Shown here in pieces: positions 25,063 through 34,154 of a DNA stretch of 64,000 nt. The notes beneath the pieces were generated by a model, which saw nothing but the letters and a program-made list of their open reading frames with translations, was not told the origin of the DNA and searched no databases. The DNA is from Flavobacterium cupriresistens (lineage in GTDB: Bacteria > Bacteroidota > Bacteroidia > Flavobacteriales > Flavobacteriaceae), in assembly GCF_020911925.1 (NCBI RefSeq), contig NZ_CP087134.1:434001-498000 (forward strand). Direction: 5' to 3'. The translations under genes and the position numbers were made by a program. The number at the start of each line of letters is the position of its first letter. The first letter of the stretch is position 1.

Positions 25063-25293
25063 GCTTTTCAGAACCGCCTCGTTTTTTTTAGTGGGTTCTG
25101 CTCCACTGGTCTGATATAGGGTTTGTTTTGGGAAATCGTACTGACAAAAAATCCATATCATCTAATTAAAGATTGTGCTAAAAGATTTTTTTTCGGTCTC
25201 TTTTTCTTAGATCAAAACTATACTAAATCTATAGTATTAATAAATAAAATGTTATGAGACAACGTTTTATGGTTATGAAAGAAGTAAAAAACC
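25063..25293 (-). promoter_or_regulatory. Upstream control region of the second DUF1842-like gene
   Basis: GCTTTTCAGAACCGCC and AGTGGGTTCTGCTC (25063-25105) match the first copy in order and distance from the start. In this copy CAGAACC pairs with GGTTCTG to make a hairpin. GTTATGAAAGAAGTAAAAAA (25273-25292) corresponds to the distal motif of the first copy. Conservation outside the coding region suggests a shared regulator or leader structure. Confidence 0.5.
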
Positions 25294-25514
25294 GTTACAG
25301 GATTGCTTTTACAAGGAATTGTATAGTTAGAAAATATCACCTTCAATAAGAAATAAAAATTTAGGAAGTCAAATCTAAAAGTGGTGCAATCGCAAAAATT
25401 AAACACCAATAGTATGGAGTTCTAATGAGAAAAGATTCGATATAACTATTTTGAGTTGTTTGCTAATAAATCGTTGCGTTCGGTAAATTTTGATCGTCCT
25501 GATTTTTTTGCCAC

Positions 25515-25611
25515 GAATTTGCTCGAATTTGCTCGAATTATTTTTTTGCCACAGATTAAAAGATTTGCACAGATTTTTTAATCATTTTAATCCTTTAATC
25601 TGTGGCAAAAA
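25515..25611. repeat. Intergenic palindrome with 18 bp perfect arms
   Basis: TTTTTGCCACAGATTAAA (25543-25560) pairs perfectly with TTTAATCTGTGGCAAAAA (25594-25611). It is preceded by direct copies of GAATTTGCTC. The CACAGATT/AATCTGTG words belong to the family seen at 31194 and 47100-47700. The rest of the gap 25300-25683 holds no gene I can support. Confidence 0.7.
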
Positions 25612-25683
25612 TTCCCCGCCAAGAATCTCATTAATTAATTAGTGATAATTCGTGTAATTCGTGTTTAAAAAAACTACTGAAGC

Positions 25684-26496
25684 TTATAGCAAAACCAACA
25701 TCAGCCACCAAAAGATCGGCACACTTTCTACCCAAAAAGAAGTATAATACTTAGATCTATTGGTGTTTGCAAATACAATGAACAAACACAACATTGTGAT
25801 CATGATGATATTAATAAAAAGATCTTGATAATTAAAGGTCGAAATTAAAAACTCCAACAAACAAAACGGTATCAGCAATAACAACCCTAAAATTTTAGTT
25901 TTTTTCACACCTATCGTTTGTGGCACAGTTTGCAGATGTGGATCATCATTGGCCAAATCAAGAATTTCGAAAACCAAGATCAAAACAAAAACCAGAATAA
26001 AACGCTGAATGCATTTGATAAAAAAATCAGAAGTAAAAGGAATTTCAGCATTGATTAGAGGTAAAACCAAAGTCGCTCCCACCCAACAAATGGCAACCAT
26101 ATAAATTTTTACTCCGGCCCAGTTTCGCGCATTTCTTCTGTTCGGAAAAAACGGAAGGGTGTATAATGCGGTAATCGCAAAAATTCCAAACGAAACAACT
26201 TGCGTAATTCGCTTTAATTGAAAAAAATAATAACCAACCAAAACCACCGAAACAAGACTCAAAAGTGCGATAATTTTCAACTGACTTCCTATCGGATTTT
26301 TTTTTACCCGAACCAAAGCATCGTATTTAACAAAATTATACCCCACTATTGTTCCGAAAAAAACAAACAAAGCCATTGGCTCATCGTACTGAATATGAAA
26401 GACATGGAATGTAATATGCACCAATGCAAAACACGATAAAGCTACATGAATGCTGCTGTTTAAATAAAAATCTAATATCTGTTTGATAAGTTTCAT
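25684..26496 (-). CDS. UbiA-like membrane prenyltransferase (probable)
   Basis: A 270-residue integral membrane protein with about eight hydrophobic segments. The loop LDLANDDPHLQTVPQTIGVKK matches the second Asp-rich motif of UbiA prenyltransferases (D-x-x-x-D ... T-x-P-x-x-x-G), but the first motif is degenerate (YNFVKYDALVR instead of NDxxDxxxD). UbiA enzymes attach prenyl chains to quinone or other ring precursors. With the first motif altered, activity or substrate may differ from the norm. Single gene, divergent from gcvP. Confidence 0.6.
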   Translation of the reverse strand: MKLIKQILDFYLNSSIHVALSCFALVHITFHVFHIQYDEPMALFVFFGTIVGYNFVKYDALVRVKKNPIGSQLKIIALLSLVSVVLVGYYFFQLKRITQVVSFGIFAITALYTLPFFPNRRNARNWAGVKIYMVAICWVGATLVLPLINAEIPFTSDFFIKCIQRFILVFVLILVFEILDLANDDPHLQTVPQTIGVKKTKILGLLLLIPFCLLEFLISTFNYQDLFINIIMITMLCLFIVFANTNRSKYYTSFWVESVPIFWWLMLVLL

Positions 26497-26592
26497 GACT
26501 CAAATCTAATCAATTATTAAGAAATCAACCCATTAGTTATAAATTTCACAAAATTTGAAGTTAAAAATACCGAATAAATTATTATTAATACT

Positions 26593-26600
26593 TAATTTTG
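26593..26600 (+). promoter_or_regulatory. -7 promoter box of gcvP
   Basis: TAATTTTG followed by CACC matches TAnnTTTG and gives a leader of about 25 bases before the ATG. No TTG at the ideal distance upstream. There is no glycine-riboswitch-like structure in this short leader. Confidence 0.55.
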
Positions 26601-26631
26601 CACCACAAAAAAACAACACTTTTACAACTAT

Positions 26632-29481
26632 ATGAAAACAGATGCTTTTGCTTTAAGACACATTGGTCCAAGAGAAACAGATCTTCAACACATGTTACAG
26701 ACAATTGGAGTTGAATCGATCGAACAACTTGTTTACGAAACCCTTCCAGATGACATTCGTTTAAAAGCACCTTTAGACTTAGACCCTGCGATGACTGAAT
26801 ATGAGTTCTCTAACCATATTCAACAATTAGGTAACAAAAATAAAATCTTTAAAACTTATATTGGTTTAGGATATAATCAGGCGATTGTTCCTGCTGTAAT
26901 CCAAAGAAATGTTTTTGAAAACCCGGGATGGTATACGGCTTACACACCGTACCAGGCTGAAATCGCACAAGGTCGTTTAGAAGCCATTTTAAACTTTCAA
27001 ACTACTGTTATCGAATTGACCGGAATGGAAATCGCTAATGCTTCTTTGTTAGATGAAGCAACAGCAGCAGCAGAAGCTATGGCACTGTTGTTAGATGTTC
27101 GTTCACGTGACCAAAAGAAAAACAATGTAAATAAATTTTTCGTTTCAGAAGAAATTTTACCTCAAACACTTTCTGTTTTAGAAACTCGTGCAACTCCAAT
27201 TGGTGTTGAACTAGTAATTGGAAACCATGAAACTTTTGACTTTTCTACTGAATTCTTCGGAGCTATTTTACAATACCCTGGAAAATACGGACAAGTAAAT
27301 GATTATACTGCTTTTATTGAAAAAGCTGCTGCAAGCGAAATTAAGGTTGCCGTTGCTGCTGACATTTTAAGCTTAGTAAAATTAACTCCTCCGGGAGAAA
27401 TGGGAGCTGCTGTTGTAGTTGGTACTACACAACGTTTCGGAATTCCGTTAGGATACGGAGGACCACACGCTGCTTATTTTGCAACTAAAGAAGAATACAA
27501 ACGCAGTATGCCAGGTCGTATCATTGGGGTAACCATTGACACAAACGGAAATCGTGCATTACGTATGGCTTTGCAAACTCGTGAGCAACACATCAAACGT
27601 GATAAAGCAACTTCTAACATCTGTACTGCACAAGTATTATTGTCAGTTATGGCTGGAATGTATGCCGTTTACCACGGACCAAAAGGATTACAATATATCG
27701 CTGACAAAGTACATGCTGCGGCAGCTACTTTGGCAAACGAATTACAAAAAATAGGCGTACAACAACTGAACTCTGCTTTCTTTGATACTATCTTAGTACA
27801 AGCAGATGCTAAAAAAGTAAAAGCGGTTGCTGAAGCTAAAGAAGTAAACTTCTACTACGCTGATGAAAATACAATTTCGATTTCATTAAACGAAACGACA
27901 AGTATTTCTGATGTAAATGACATCATTGCCATTTTTGCAGAAGCGCTTTCTTTACAAGCTACCACTATTTCTGAATTAACAGAAATCAATCATTTCCCGG
28001 ATTCAGTAAACAGAACTTCTGCTTTCTTAGAGCATGATGTTTTCAACAAATACCATTCAGAAACCGCTTTGATGCGTTACATCAAAATGTTAGAGCGTAA
28101 AGATTTAGCGTTAAATCATTCGATGATTTCGTTAGGTTCTTGTACGATGAAATTGAATGCTGCTGCTGAAATGTTGCCATTAAGTAATCCAAACTGGAAT
28201 AATGTTCACCCTTTTGCGCCACTTGACCAAGCACAAGGATACCAGGAAATGTTGAAAAAACTGGAGCAACAATTAAACGTTATTACAGGTTTTGCCGGTA
28301 CTACTTTACAACCAAACTCTGGTGCACAAGGAGAATATGCAGGACTTATGGTAATTCGTGCGTACCACCAATCACGTGGAGACGATCACAGAAATATCGC
28401 TTTGATCCCTTCCTCTGCTCACGGAACAAATCCTGCTTCTGCAGCGATGGCCGGAATGAAAGTAGTGGTTACTAAAACATTAGAAAACGGAAATATCGAC
28501 GTAGAAGATTTACGTGAGAAAGCCATTCTTCATAAAGACAATTTATCTTGTTTAATGGTAACTTACCCATCTACACATGGTGTGTTTGAAAGTGCTATTC
28601 AGGAAATTACAAAAATCATTCACGATAACGGCGGACAAGTTTATATGGACGGTGCGAACATGAATGCTCAGGTTGGATTAACAAATCCTGCTACAATTGG
28701 AGCTGACGTTTGTCACTTAAATTTACACAAAACTTTCGCTATCCCTCACGGAGGTGGAGGTCCTGGTGTTGGTCCTATTTGTGTAGCACCACAATTGGTT
28801 CCTTTCTTACCTGGAAACCCGGTAATCCCAACAGGAGGAGAAACGGCTATTACAGCTATTTCTGCTGCACCATGGGGATCTGCATTAGTTTGTTTGATTT
28901 CTTACGGATACATTTCGATGTTAGGAGCTGAAGGTTTAAAAAGCGCTACAGAGCATGCGATTTTAAATGCCAACTATATCAAAGAAAAATTAAACGGACA
29001 TTACGATACTTTATATTCAGGAGAAATGGGTCGTGCAGCGCACGAAATGATCTTAGAATGTCGTCCATTCAAACAAAAAGGAATCGAAGTTACCGATATC
29101 GCAAAACGTTTAATGGATTATGGTTTCCACGCACCAACAGTATCTTTCCCAGTTGCAGGAACTTTAATGATCGAACCAACTGAAAGTGAAAACTTAGAAG
29201 AATTAGATCGTTTTTGTGAAGCTATGATTTCTATCAGAAAAGAAATTGAAGCAGCAACAATCGAAGACAGTAATAATGTATTGAAAAATTCTCCTCACAC
29301 TTTGGCTATGCTAACAACAGAGACTTGGGATTTTCCTTATACAAGAGAACAAGCTGCTTTCCCATTAGAATACATCGCTGAAAACAAATTCTGGCCTTCT
29401 GTTCGAAGAGCAGATGATGCCTTCGGAGACAGAAACCTAATCTGTAGCTGCGCTCCTATTGAAGCATATATGGAAAATTAA
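26632..29481 (+). CDS. gcvP: Glycine dehydrogenase (decarboxylating), P protein
   Basis: A 949-residue fused P protein of the glycine cleavage system, which decarboxylates glycine on pyridoxal phosphate and passes aminomethyl to the H protein. The PLP lysine is Lys700 in HLNLHKTFAIPHGGGGPG. Typical early motif RHIGPRETD, ALLDEATAAAEAM in the first half and SSAHGTNPASAAMAG in the second are present. Full length, intact, codon use rich in frequently used codons. gcvT and gcvH are not in the window, as is common where the system is split over the chromosome. It is a single-gene unit with its own terminator. Confidence 0.97.
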   Translation: MKTDAFALRHIGPRETDLQHMLQTIGVESIEQLVYETLPDDIRLKAPLDLDPAMTEYEFSNHIQQLGNKNKIFKTYIGLGYNQAIVPAVIQRNVFENPGWYTAYTPYQAEIAQGRLEAILNFQTTVIELTGMEIANASLLDEATAAAEAMALLLDVRSRDQKKNNVNKFFVSEEILPQTLSVLETRATPIGVELVIGNHETFDFSTEFFGAILQYPGKYGQVNDYTAFIEKAAASEIKVAVAADILSLVKLTPPGEMGAAVVVGTTQRFGIPLGYGGPHAAYFATKEEYKRSMPGRIIGVTIDTNGNRALRMALQTREQHIKRDKATSNICTAQVLLSVMAGMYAVYHGPKGLQYIADKVHAAAATLANELQKIGVQQLNSAFFDTILVQADAKKVKAVAEAKEVNFYYADENTISISLNETTSISDVNDIIAIFAEALSLQATTISELTEINHFPDSVNRTSAFLEHDVFNKYHSETALMRYIKMLERKDLALNHSMISLGSCTMKLNAAAEMLPLSNPNWNNVHPFAPLDQAQGYQEMLKKLEQQLNVITGFAGTTLQPNSGAQGEYAGLMVIRAYHQSRGDDHRNIALIPSSAHGTNPASAAMAGMKVVVTKTLENGNIDVEDLREKAILHKDNLSCLMVTYPSTHGVFESAIQEITKIIHDNGGQVYMDGANMNAQVGLTNPATIGADVCHLNLHKTFAIPHGGGGPGVGPICVAPQLVPFLPGNPVIPTGGETAITAISAAPWGSALVCLISYGYISMLGAEGLKSATEHAILNANYIKEKLNGHYDTLYSGEMGRAAHEMILECRPFKQKGIEVTDIAKRLMDYGFHAPTVSFPVAGTLMIEPTESENLEELDRFCEAMISIRKEIEAATIEDSNNVLKNSPHTLAMLTTETWDFPYTREQAAFPLEYIAENKFWPSVRRADDAFGDRNLICSCAPIEAYMEN

Positions 29482-29506
29482 AAAAAAATAATTTTTCGGC
29501 ATTATC

Positions 29507-29542
29507 AATAAACCCGATAACTTCAAAATTATCGGGTTTATT
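29507..29542 (+). terminator. Terminator of gcvP
   Basis: AATAAACCCGATAA pairs with TTATCGGGTTTATT around an eight-base loop, followed by ATTTTTAT. It lies 25 bases after the stop codon. The following 250 bases to the FabH-like gene show nothing else. Confidence 0.85.
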
Positions 29543-29797
29543 ATTTTTATAACATTATGCAAAGAACTTGTTATTTTACTACACAAATAAGAATGTTTTT
29601 ACAAAATAAAAATACGCCCAAAAAACAATCGCAAACGTTTGAAATCTCATATAAAGCTAAAATTCATTATAAAATAACCAATAACTAGAGCTAAAAATTC
29701 TTATTTCATAATTATATGCACGCATAGTATGTTTTATGATAGTTATCATCATTTTATTTATAATTTAGCAATAAATTTACCGGCTAATAAAGGAATA

Positions 29798-30856
29798 ATG
29801 AAAATTAAAATAATAGGTATCGGAAGTTACATTCCGAATAAAGAAGTAAGCAATACAGACTTTGACAAACATGTTTTTTTGAATGAAGACGGAACTCCTT
29901 TTGCTTATCCAAATGAAGTAGTAATTAAAAAATTTAAAGGAATAACGGGAATCGAAAATCGTCGTTATGCTGAAGATCAACATACCTCATCAGATTTAGC
30001 GTTTTTTGCTGCTGAAAGAGCCATTGAAAATGCTAAGATCGATCCTGAAACTTTAGACTATATCATCTTTGCGCATAATTTTGGTGACGTAAAATCCGGA
30101 ACACACCAAACGGATATTTTACCAAGTTTAGCGACACGCGTAAAAAATAAATTAGGGATTAAAAACCCAAAATGTGTTGCCTACGATATTCTTTTTGGAT
30201 GTCCAGGCTGGATTGAAGGCGTACTTCAAGCCAATGCTTTTATCAAATCCGGTATGGCAAAACGCGTAATGGTGATTGGTGCAGAAACTTTATCAAGAGT
30301 GGTTGACGATCATGACCGTGACTCAATGATTTATTCTGACGGTGCAGGAGTTTCAATCCTGGAAGCTTCTGACGATGAAACGGGATTGCTATCGTACGAA
30401 AGCGCTACTTTTGCTAACGATGAAGCCAATTTTTTATACTTTGGAAAATCATACAATGCTGATTTAGATCCGGACATTAAATACATTAAAATGTACGGCC
30501 GTAAAATTTATGAATTTGCTCTAAGTCAGGTACCTTGTGCCATGAAAAGCTGTTTAGATAAAAGCGGTATTGCAATTGATGATGTCAAAAAAATCCTGAT
30601 TCACCAAGCAAACGAAAAAATGGACGAAGCGATTATAGATCGTTTTTACAAATTATACGATAAAACAGCTCCCAAAGACATCATGCCAATGAGCATACAT
30701 GATCTTGGAAACAGCAGTGTGGCAACGGTACCTACACTCTATGATCTTTTGATACAAGGAAAAATAGAAAATCACGAAATAAACAAAGGCGACGTGGTAA
30801 TCTTTGCTTCAGTTGGAGCAGGAATGAACGTTAATGCATTTGTGTATCGCTATTAA
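29798..30856 (+). CDS. FabH-like 3-oxoacyl-ACP synthase III family protein
   Basis: A 352-residue thiolase-fold condensing enzyme. Catalytic Cys135 lies in ILFGCPGWIEG, the His in LIHQANEKMDEAI and the Asn in DLGNSSVATVPT, so the triad is complete. Family enzymes start fatty acid chains or make related acyl products from acyl-CoA and malonyl-ACP. The insert around residues 24-48 (DKHVFLNEDGTPFAYPNE) is longer than in E. coli FabH. I start at MKIKIIGIGSYIPN; the frame is open 23 residues further upstream without family sequence. Stand-alone gene with its own terminator, so it may be a second, non-housekeeping copy. Confidence 0.85.
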   Translation: MKIKIIGIGSYIPNKEVSNTDFDKHVFLNEDGTPFAYPNEVVIKKFKGITGIENRRYAEDQHTSSDLAFFAAERAIENAKIDPETLDYIIFAHNFGDVKSGTHQTDILPSLATRVKNKLGIKNPKCVAYDILFGCPGWIEGVLQANAFIKSGMAKRVMVIGAETLSRVVDDHDRDSMIYSDGAGVSILEASDDETGLLSYESATFANDEANFLYFGKSYNADLDPDIKYIKMYGRKIYEFALSQVPCAMKSCLDKSGIAIDDVKKILIHQANEKMDEAIIDRFYKLYDKTAPKDIMPMSIHDLGNSSVATVPTLYDLLIQGKIENHEINKGDVVIFASVGAGMNVNAFVYRY

Positions 30857-30906
30857 TTTTTTTGATCCCATTCAAACGAGTTTAATATTTTTCTTTAATC
30901 ATACAA

Positions 30907-30940
30907 AAAAGGCTGCTTCTTACTAATGAAGCAGCCTTTT
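30907..30940 (+). terminator. Terminator of the FabH-like gene
   Basis: AAAAGGCTGCTTC pairs perfectly with GAAGCAGCCTTTT around an eight-base loop, with A and T runs on the flanks. About 50 bases after the stop codon. Confidence 0.85.
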
Positions 30941-31083
30941 TGATTTGGGAAGTAAGTAGTACAACTGATCCCATTTTTGAACAGGAAGCTTTTCTTAAAA
31001 CGCACTAATACTTTTGCTACCTGCAACATTATAGGCAATAGGTCCTTTTTTAAATTATCTAATCTCTGTTTTTTTTTGAATAG

Positions 31084-31247
31084 CCGTTGGTTTCAACCAA
31101 CGGATTTAAATAAGCATTGAGGCAGGCTTTAGCCAAAACTTTACTCTTAAGTTTTTTGGCTAAAGCCCAATGGTATTAAGTAAAGAGATTTTTTCACGCA
31201 GATTTAGCGGATTGGGCGGATTTTTTTTGAATCCGCTAAAATCTGCG
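31084..31247. repeat. Cluster of three intergenic palindromes
   Basis: CCGTTGGTTTCAACCAACGG (31084-31103); GGCTTTAGCC (31125-31134) pairing with GGCTAAAGCC (31158-31167); and CGCAGATTTAGCGGATT (31197-31213) pairing with AATCCGCTAAAATCTGCG (31230-31247). The last belongs to the CACGCAGATTT family of 25.5 and 47.1-47.7 kb. The gap 30941-31590 has no gene I can support; a TATATTTG box at 31502-31509 may serve the next gene. Confidence 0.65.
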
Positions 31248-31590
31248 GAAGACTTTTTTTAAACAATCCTTAACTTAATGACATTGGGTCAAAACCAACG
31301 GCAACTCAAATTCAAATTGATTATTATCAATGGAAAGGACTAATTTTACCCTTGATAAATCGTATTTAAAGTATAAATTCTTGAGACTTGTCGCATGTTT
31401 TGTATATAAAATGCTGGGTGTAAATTTCAATATCATTAATTTACAAAAAGTTGAACTAATTTTTATTGACCGGTTTTCAAAATGCACTACGAGGTTTTTG
31501 CTATATTTGAAAAAAGAAATACAGCTAATTACGATCTTAATTAGTTAAAATGTGGTCAAGAGAATTTACAAACAGTAACCATTAGAAAAA

Positions 31591-32313
31591 ATGGACAATT
31601 CAAATGATATTAAAAGACTTTCAAGACTCACTGCAATTCTCTTACAACTGCAAACGAAACGACTTATCACAGCATCAGAATTGGCTGTAAAATTCTCAGT
31701 AAGCATCAGAACCATTTATCGGGACATAAAAGCATTAGAACAGGCCGGTGTTCCCATAGTGACAGAAGAAGGAAAAGGGTATACTTTAATGGAAGGGTAC
31801 AGAATTCCGCCCGTAATGTTTACCGAAAGCGAGGCCAACGCTTTAATCACAGCCGAACAATTGATTCTGAAAAACAAAGACGCTTCTTTTGTCAAAGAAT
31901 ACTCCGGAGCCATCAATAAGATAAAAGCTGTTTTACGAAACGACACCAAAGACAAAGCTAATTTACTTTCAAACCGGGTACTGTTCAGGCAAAATATTGG
32001 CAACGACCGCACGAGCAATTATCTATCGACCCTTCAATTGACATTGACCAATTTTAACCTGGTCAACATAAGCTATTTTTCCCCCGACAATAACCAAACC
32101 ACTCAAAGAATCATTGAGCCTTTTGCTATTTATTCGACTCAGGAAAATTGGTTACTCATTGCATTTTGCAGATTAAGAAAGGAATTCAGATCCTTTCGCC
32201 TAGACCGAATCGAAAGTTTGTTTGTGACGAATCAAACATTTGAACCTCATAAAATCACCTTTGAAGAATATATTCAATCGTGCAGAAAAAGCATTCCCAC
32301 ACCCTTGACATAA
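31591..32313 (+). CDS. YafY-type transcriptional regulator (HTH + WYL)
   Basis: A 240-residue regulator: residues 1-60 form an HTH_11/DeoR-type winged helix (RLITASELAVKFSVSIRTIYRDIKALE, the conserved IYRDI recognition helix), and residues about 140-225 form a WYL domain (SYFSPDNNQTTQRIIEPFAIY, ENWLLIAFCRLR, FRLDRI). WYL domains bind small ligands or nucleic acid. Such regulators normally sit next to the gene they control; here the next 300 bases hold only a decayed fragment, so its original target may be lost. A possible promoter box is at 31502-31509. Confidence 0.85.
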   Translation: MDNSNDIKRLSRLTAILLQLQTKRLITASELAVKFSVSIRTIYRDIKALEQAGVPIVTEEGKGYTLMEGYRIPPVMFTESEANALITAEQLILKNKDASFVKEYSGAINKIKAVLRNDTKDKANLLSNRVLFRQNIGNDRTSNYLSTLQLTLTNFNLVNISYFSPDNNQTTQRIIEPFAIYSTQENWLLIAFCRLRKEFRSFRLDRIESLFVTNQTFEPHKITFEEYIQSCRKSIPTPLT

Positions 32314-32405
32314 GGTTGTCACAACCACATTCTAAATTTACCTTGTTATTAACTGTAGCCCCTTGGGTGCAATTGATTTTAACACATAGAAACATAGTTA
32401 AAACT

Positions 32406-32483
32406 GATTTTACCATTCACGGAAAAAAATAGTATGACGGTGATGCTGCCGAGGTAGAAACTTTTATATCGGTAAAAGAATAA
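32406..32483 (+). pseudogene. Fragment of a decayed gene after the YafY-type regulator
   Basis: Reading one frame gives DFTIHGKK, a TAG at 32430-32432, then YDGDAAEVETFISVKE and a TAA at 32481-32483. The last part resembles the C-terminal end of GyrI-like effector-binding proteins (...xEVxxYIPVK). It is too short to prove, but the in-frame stop and the lack of any start point to a remnant. It sits where the regulator target gene would be expected. Apart from this the gap 32314-32579 is empty. Confidence 0.35.
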
Positions 32484-32579
32484 AAACAGCAAATCAAAAA
32501 ACACTACATGCCCTCCTTTTTAGATGCGGGCATTTCATTTTCGTATCAGCTAAAAACGCAAAAGAAGAAGATATCTTTG

Positions 32580-32587
32580 TATATTTG
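32580..32587 (+). promoter_or_regulatory. -7 promoter box of the methyltransferase gene
   Basis: TATATTTG followed by CACC, 25 bases before the ATG, a good match to TAnnTTTG. A second TATCTTTG starts 8 bases upstream, so two overlapping start points are possible. Confidence 0.6.
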
Positions 32588-32612
32588 CACCTTTGCCGAT
32601 AAAAAATAAAAA

Positions 32613-33134
32613 ATGTACGAAAAAACGTTTCCAAATAAAAGATTCAAACTTACTTTAGAATTTTTACAAAAACACATTACTACAGCTGAAACAATTTTGG
32701 ATTTAGGAGTAGAAAATCCTTTTTCTAAAATCATGAAAGAGGCTGGATTTGCAGTCAAAAACACTACCGGAGAAGATTTAGATTTAGACCAAACTGTTTT
32801 AAAAAACGAAAAAACGGATGTTGTAACGGCATTCGAAATCTTCGAACATTTATTGAATCCGTTTACTATTTTAAACGAAATAAAATCAGATAAACTGCTA
32901 ATTTCTATTCCAATGCGTTTGTGGTTTTCCCCGGCATACCGTAGCAAAACCGATATGTGGGACAGACACTACCACGAGTTCGAAGACTGGCAGCTGGACT
33001 GGTTACTGGAAAAAGCAGGCTGGAAAATTATCGACAGACAAAAATGGACTAATCCTGTAAAGAAATTTGGTATACGACCACTACTTCGCAGTTTTACCAA
33101 TAGATATTATATTGTTTATGCTGAAAGAGCATAG
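32613..33134 (+). CDS. Class I SAM-dependent methyltransferase
   Basis: A 173-residue short methyltransferase. Motif I is ILDLGVENPFSKIMKEAGF (a variant lacking the usual GxGxG), followed by TTGEDLDLD and motif IV-like DVVTAFEIFEHLLNP. The region LISIPMRLWFSPAYRSKTDMW and the HYHEFEDWQLDWLLEKAG stretch are typical of methyltransferases in cell-surface or small-molecule pathways. Substrate unknown. A GT2 glycosyltransferase follows after a palindromic repeat, which may hint at envelope or glycan modification. The weak motif I lowers certainty about activity. Confidence 0.75.
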   Translation: MYEKTFPNKRFKLTLEFLQKHITTAETILDLGVENPFSKIMKEAGFAVKNTTGEDLDLDQTVLKNEKTDVVTAFEIFEHLLNPFTILNEIKSDKLLISIPMRLWFSPAYRSKTDMWDRHYHEFEDWQLDWLLEKAGWKIIDRQKWTNPVKKFGIRPLLRSFTNRYYIVYAERA

Positions 33135-33139
33135 ATAAT

Positions 33140-33216
33140 AAATTCCAAATTTTTAAAATTCTAAATTCCAATTTTCGCAACTTCAGTTGGAATTTGGAAT
33201 TTAGAATTTGAAATTT
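33140..33216. repeat. Intergenic palindrome, TTGGAATTT family
   Basis: CTAAATTCCAA (33160s) and its complement TTGGAATTT...GGAATTTAG (33187-33204) form an imperfect stem between the methyltransferase and glycosyltransferase genes. Same words as at 35671-35737, 35808-35862 and 36497-36515. Confidence 0.6.
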
Positions 33217-33228
33217 TATAAAAAGTAT

Positions 33229-34077
33229 ATGAATTATTACATCGTCATTCCCGCGCATAACGAACAAGAACTTATTGGTCTGACTTTGCAGTCTTTGATT
33301 TCGCAAACCGTTTTACCTAAAAAGGTGGTGGTTGTAAATGACAATTCTACCGATAAAACAGAAGAAATTGTTTTAGAATTTTCGAAAGAAAACCCATTTA
33401 TTTCTGTTGTGAATAAAACTTCAGATGCCATACACATGCCCGGAAGTAAAGTAATTCAGGCATTTCAAAAGGGTTTTGAGACTTTAGATTCCGATTACGA
33501 TATTATTGTAAAAATAGATGGTGATTTGATTTTTCCTCCTAATTATTTTGAAACTGTTATAACACACTTTCAATCGGATGCAAGAATCGGAATGGCCGGA
33601 GGATTTTGTTACATCGAAAAAAATGGCGATTGGGTACTTGAAAACCTAACCGACAAAGATCATATTCGTGGTGCCTTGAAAGCGTATCGAAAAGAAACTT
33701 TCCAGCAAATAGGTGGATTAAAACCTGCCATGGGCTGGGACACTGTAGACGAGTTGTTATGTAAATTCTATAATTGGAAAGTTGTAACAGATGCGTCCCT
33801 ACACGTAAAACACCTTAAACCAACCGGGGCAAATTATAACAAAACAGCGCGCTACAAACAAGGCGAAGCTTTTTTTACCCTTGGATACGGTTTTTGGATC
33901 ACCGCAATTGCATCGGCTAAACTGTCGATGATGAAGAAAAAACCACTTTTATTTTTTGATTATATTAAAGGGTATTGGAAAGCTAAAACTGCCAAAACAC
34001 CTTTATTAGTCACTCCCGAACAAGCTAAATTTATTAGAAATTATCGTTTACAGAAAATGAAAGAAAAGCTTTTTTAA
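33229..34077 (+). CDS. Family 2 glycosyltransferase
   Basis: A 282-residue GT-A enzyme. It begins YYIVIPAHNEQELIGLTLQSL, has VVNDNSTDKT, the metal/UDP-binding KIDGDLIFPPNYF (Asp-Gly-Asp) at about 97-109, and GMAGGFCYIEK. No membrane helices, so it works at the cytoplasmic face. The substrate cannot be read from sequence. I start it at the ATG at 33229; seven extra codons upstream fall in the repeat palindrome. It may be cotranscribed with the methyltransferase. Confidence 0.85.
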   Translation: MNYYIVIPAHNEQELIGLTLQSLISQTVLPKKVVVVNDNSTDKTEEIVLEFSKENPFISVVNKTSDAIHMPGSKVIQAFQKGFETLDSDYDIIVKIDGDLIFPPNYFETVITHFQSDARIGMAGGFCYIEKNGDWVLENLTDKDHIRGALKAYRKETFQQIGGLKPAMGWDTVDELLCKFYNWKVVTDASLHVKHLKPTGANYNKTARYKQGEAFFTLGYGFWITAIASAKLSMMKKKPLLFFDYIKGYWKAKTAKTPLLVTPEQAKFIRNYRLQKMKEKLF

Positions 34078-34154
34078 GCCAAACCTTAAAAAACTCTAAA
34101 CTGAAACTCTAAACTGTAAACTAATCCTTAATTTAGCCAATATTTGTAAAAACT

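Noticed and set aside
25218..25409. 63-residue minus-strand open frame before the second DUF1842-like gene
   Set aside because: Phe/Tyr-rich translation in AT-rich sequence that also carries the shared regulatory element; no family features.
26601..26631. Glycine riboswitch before gcvP
   Set aside because: The leader is only about 25-30 bases, far too short for the aptamer.
31275..31548. Two overlapping short open frames on opposite strands before the YafY-type gene
   Set aside because: Both are AT-rich and without family features; a real gene could not be supported on either strand.
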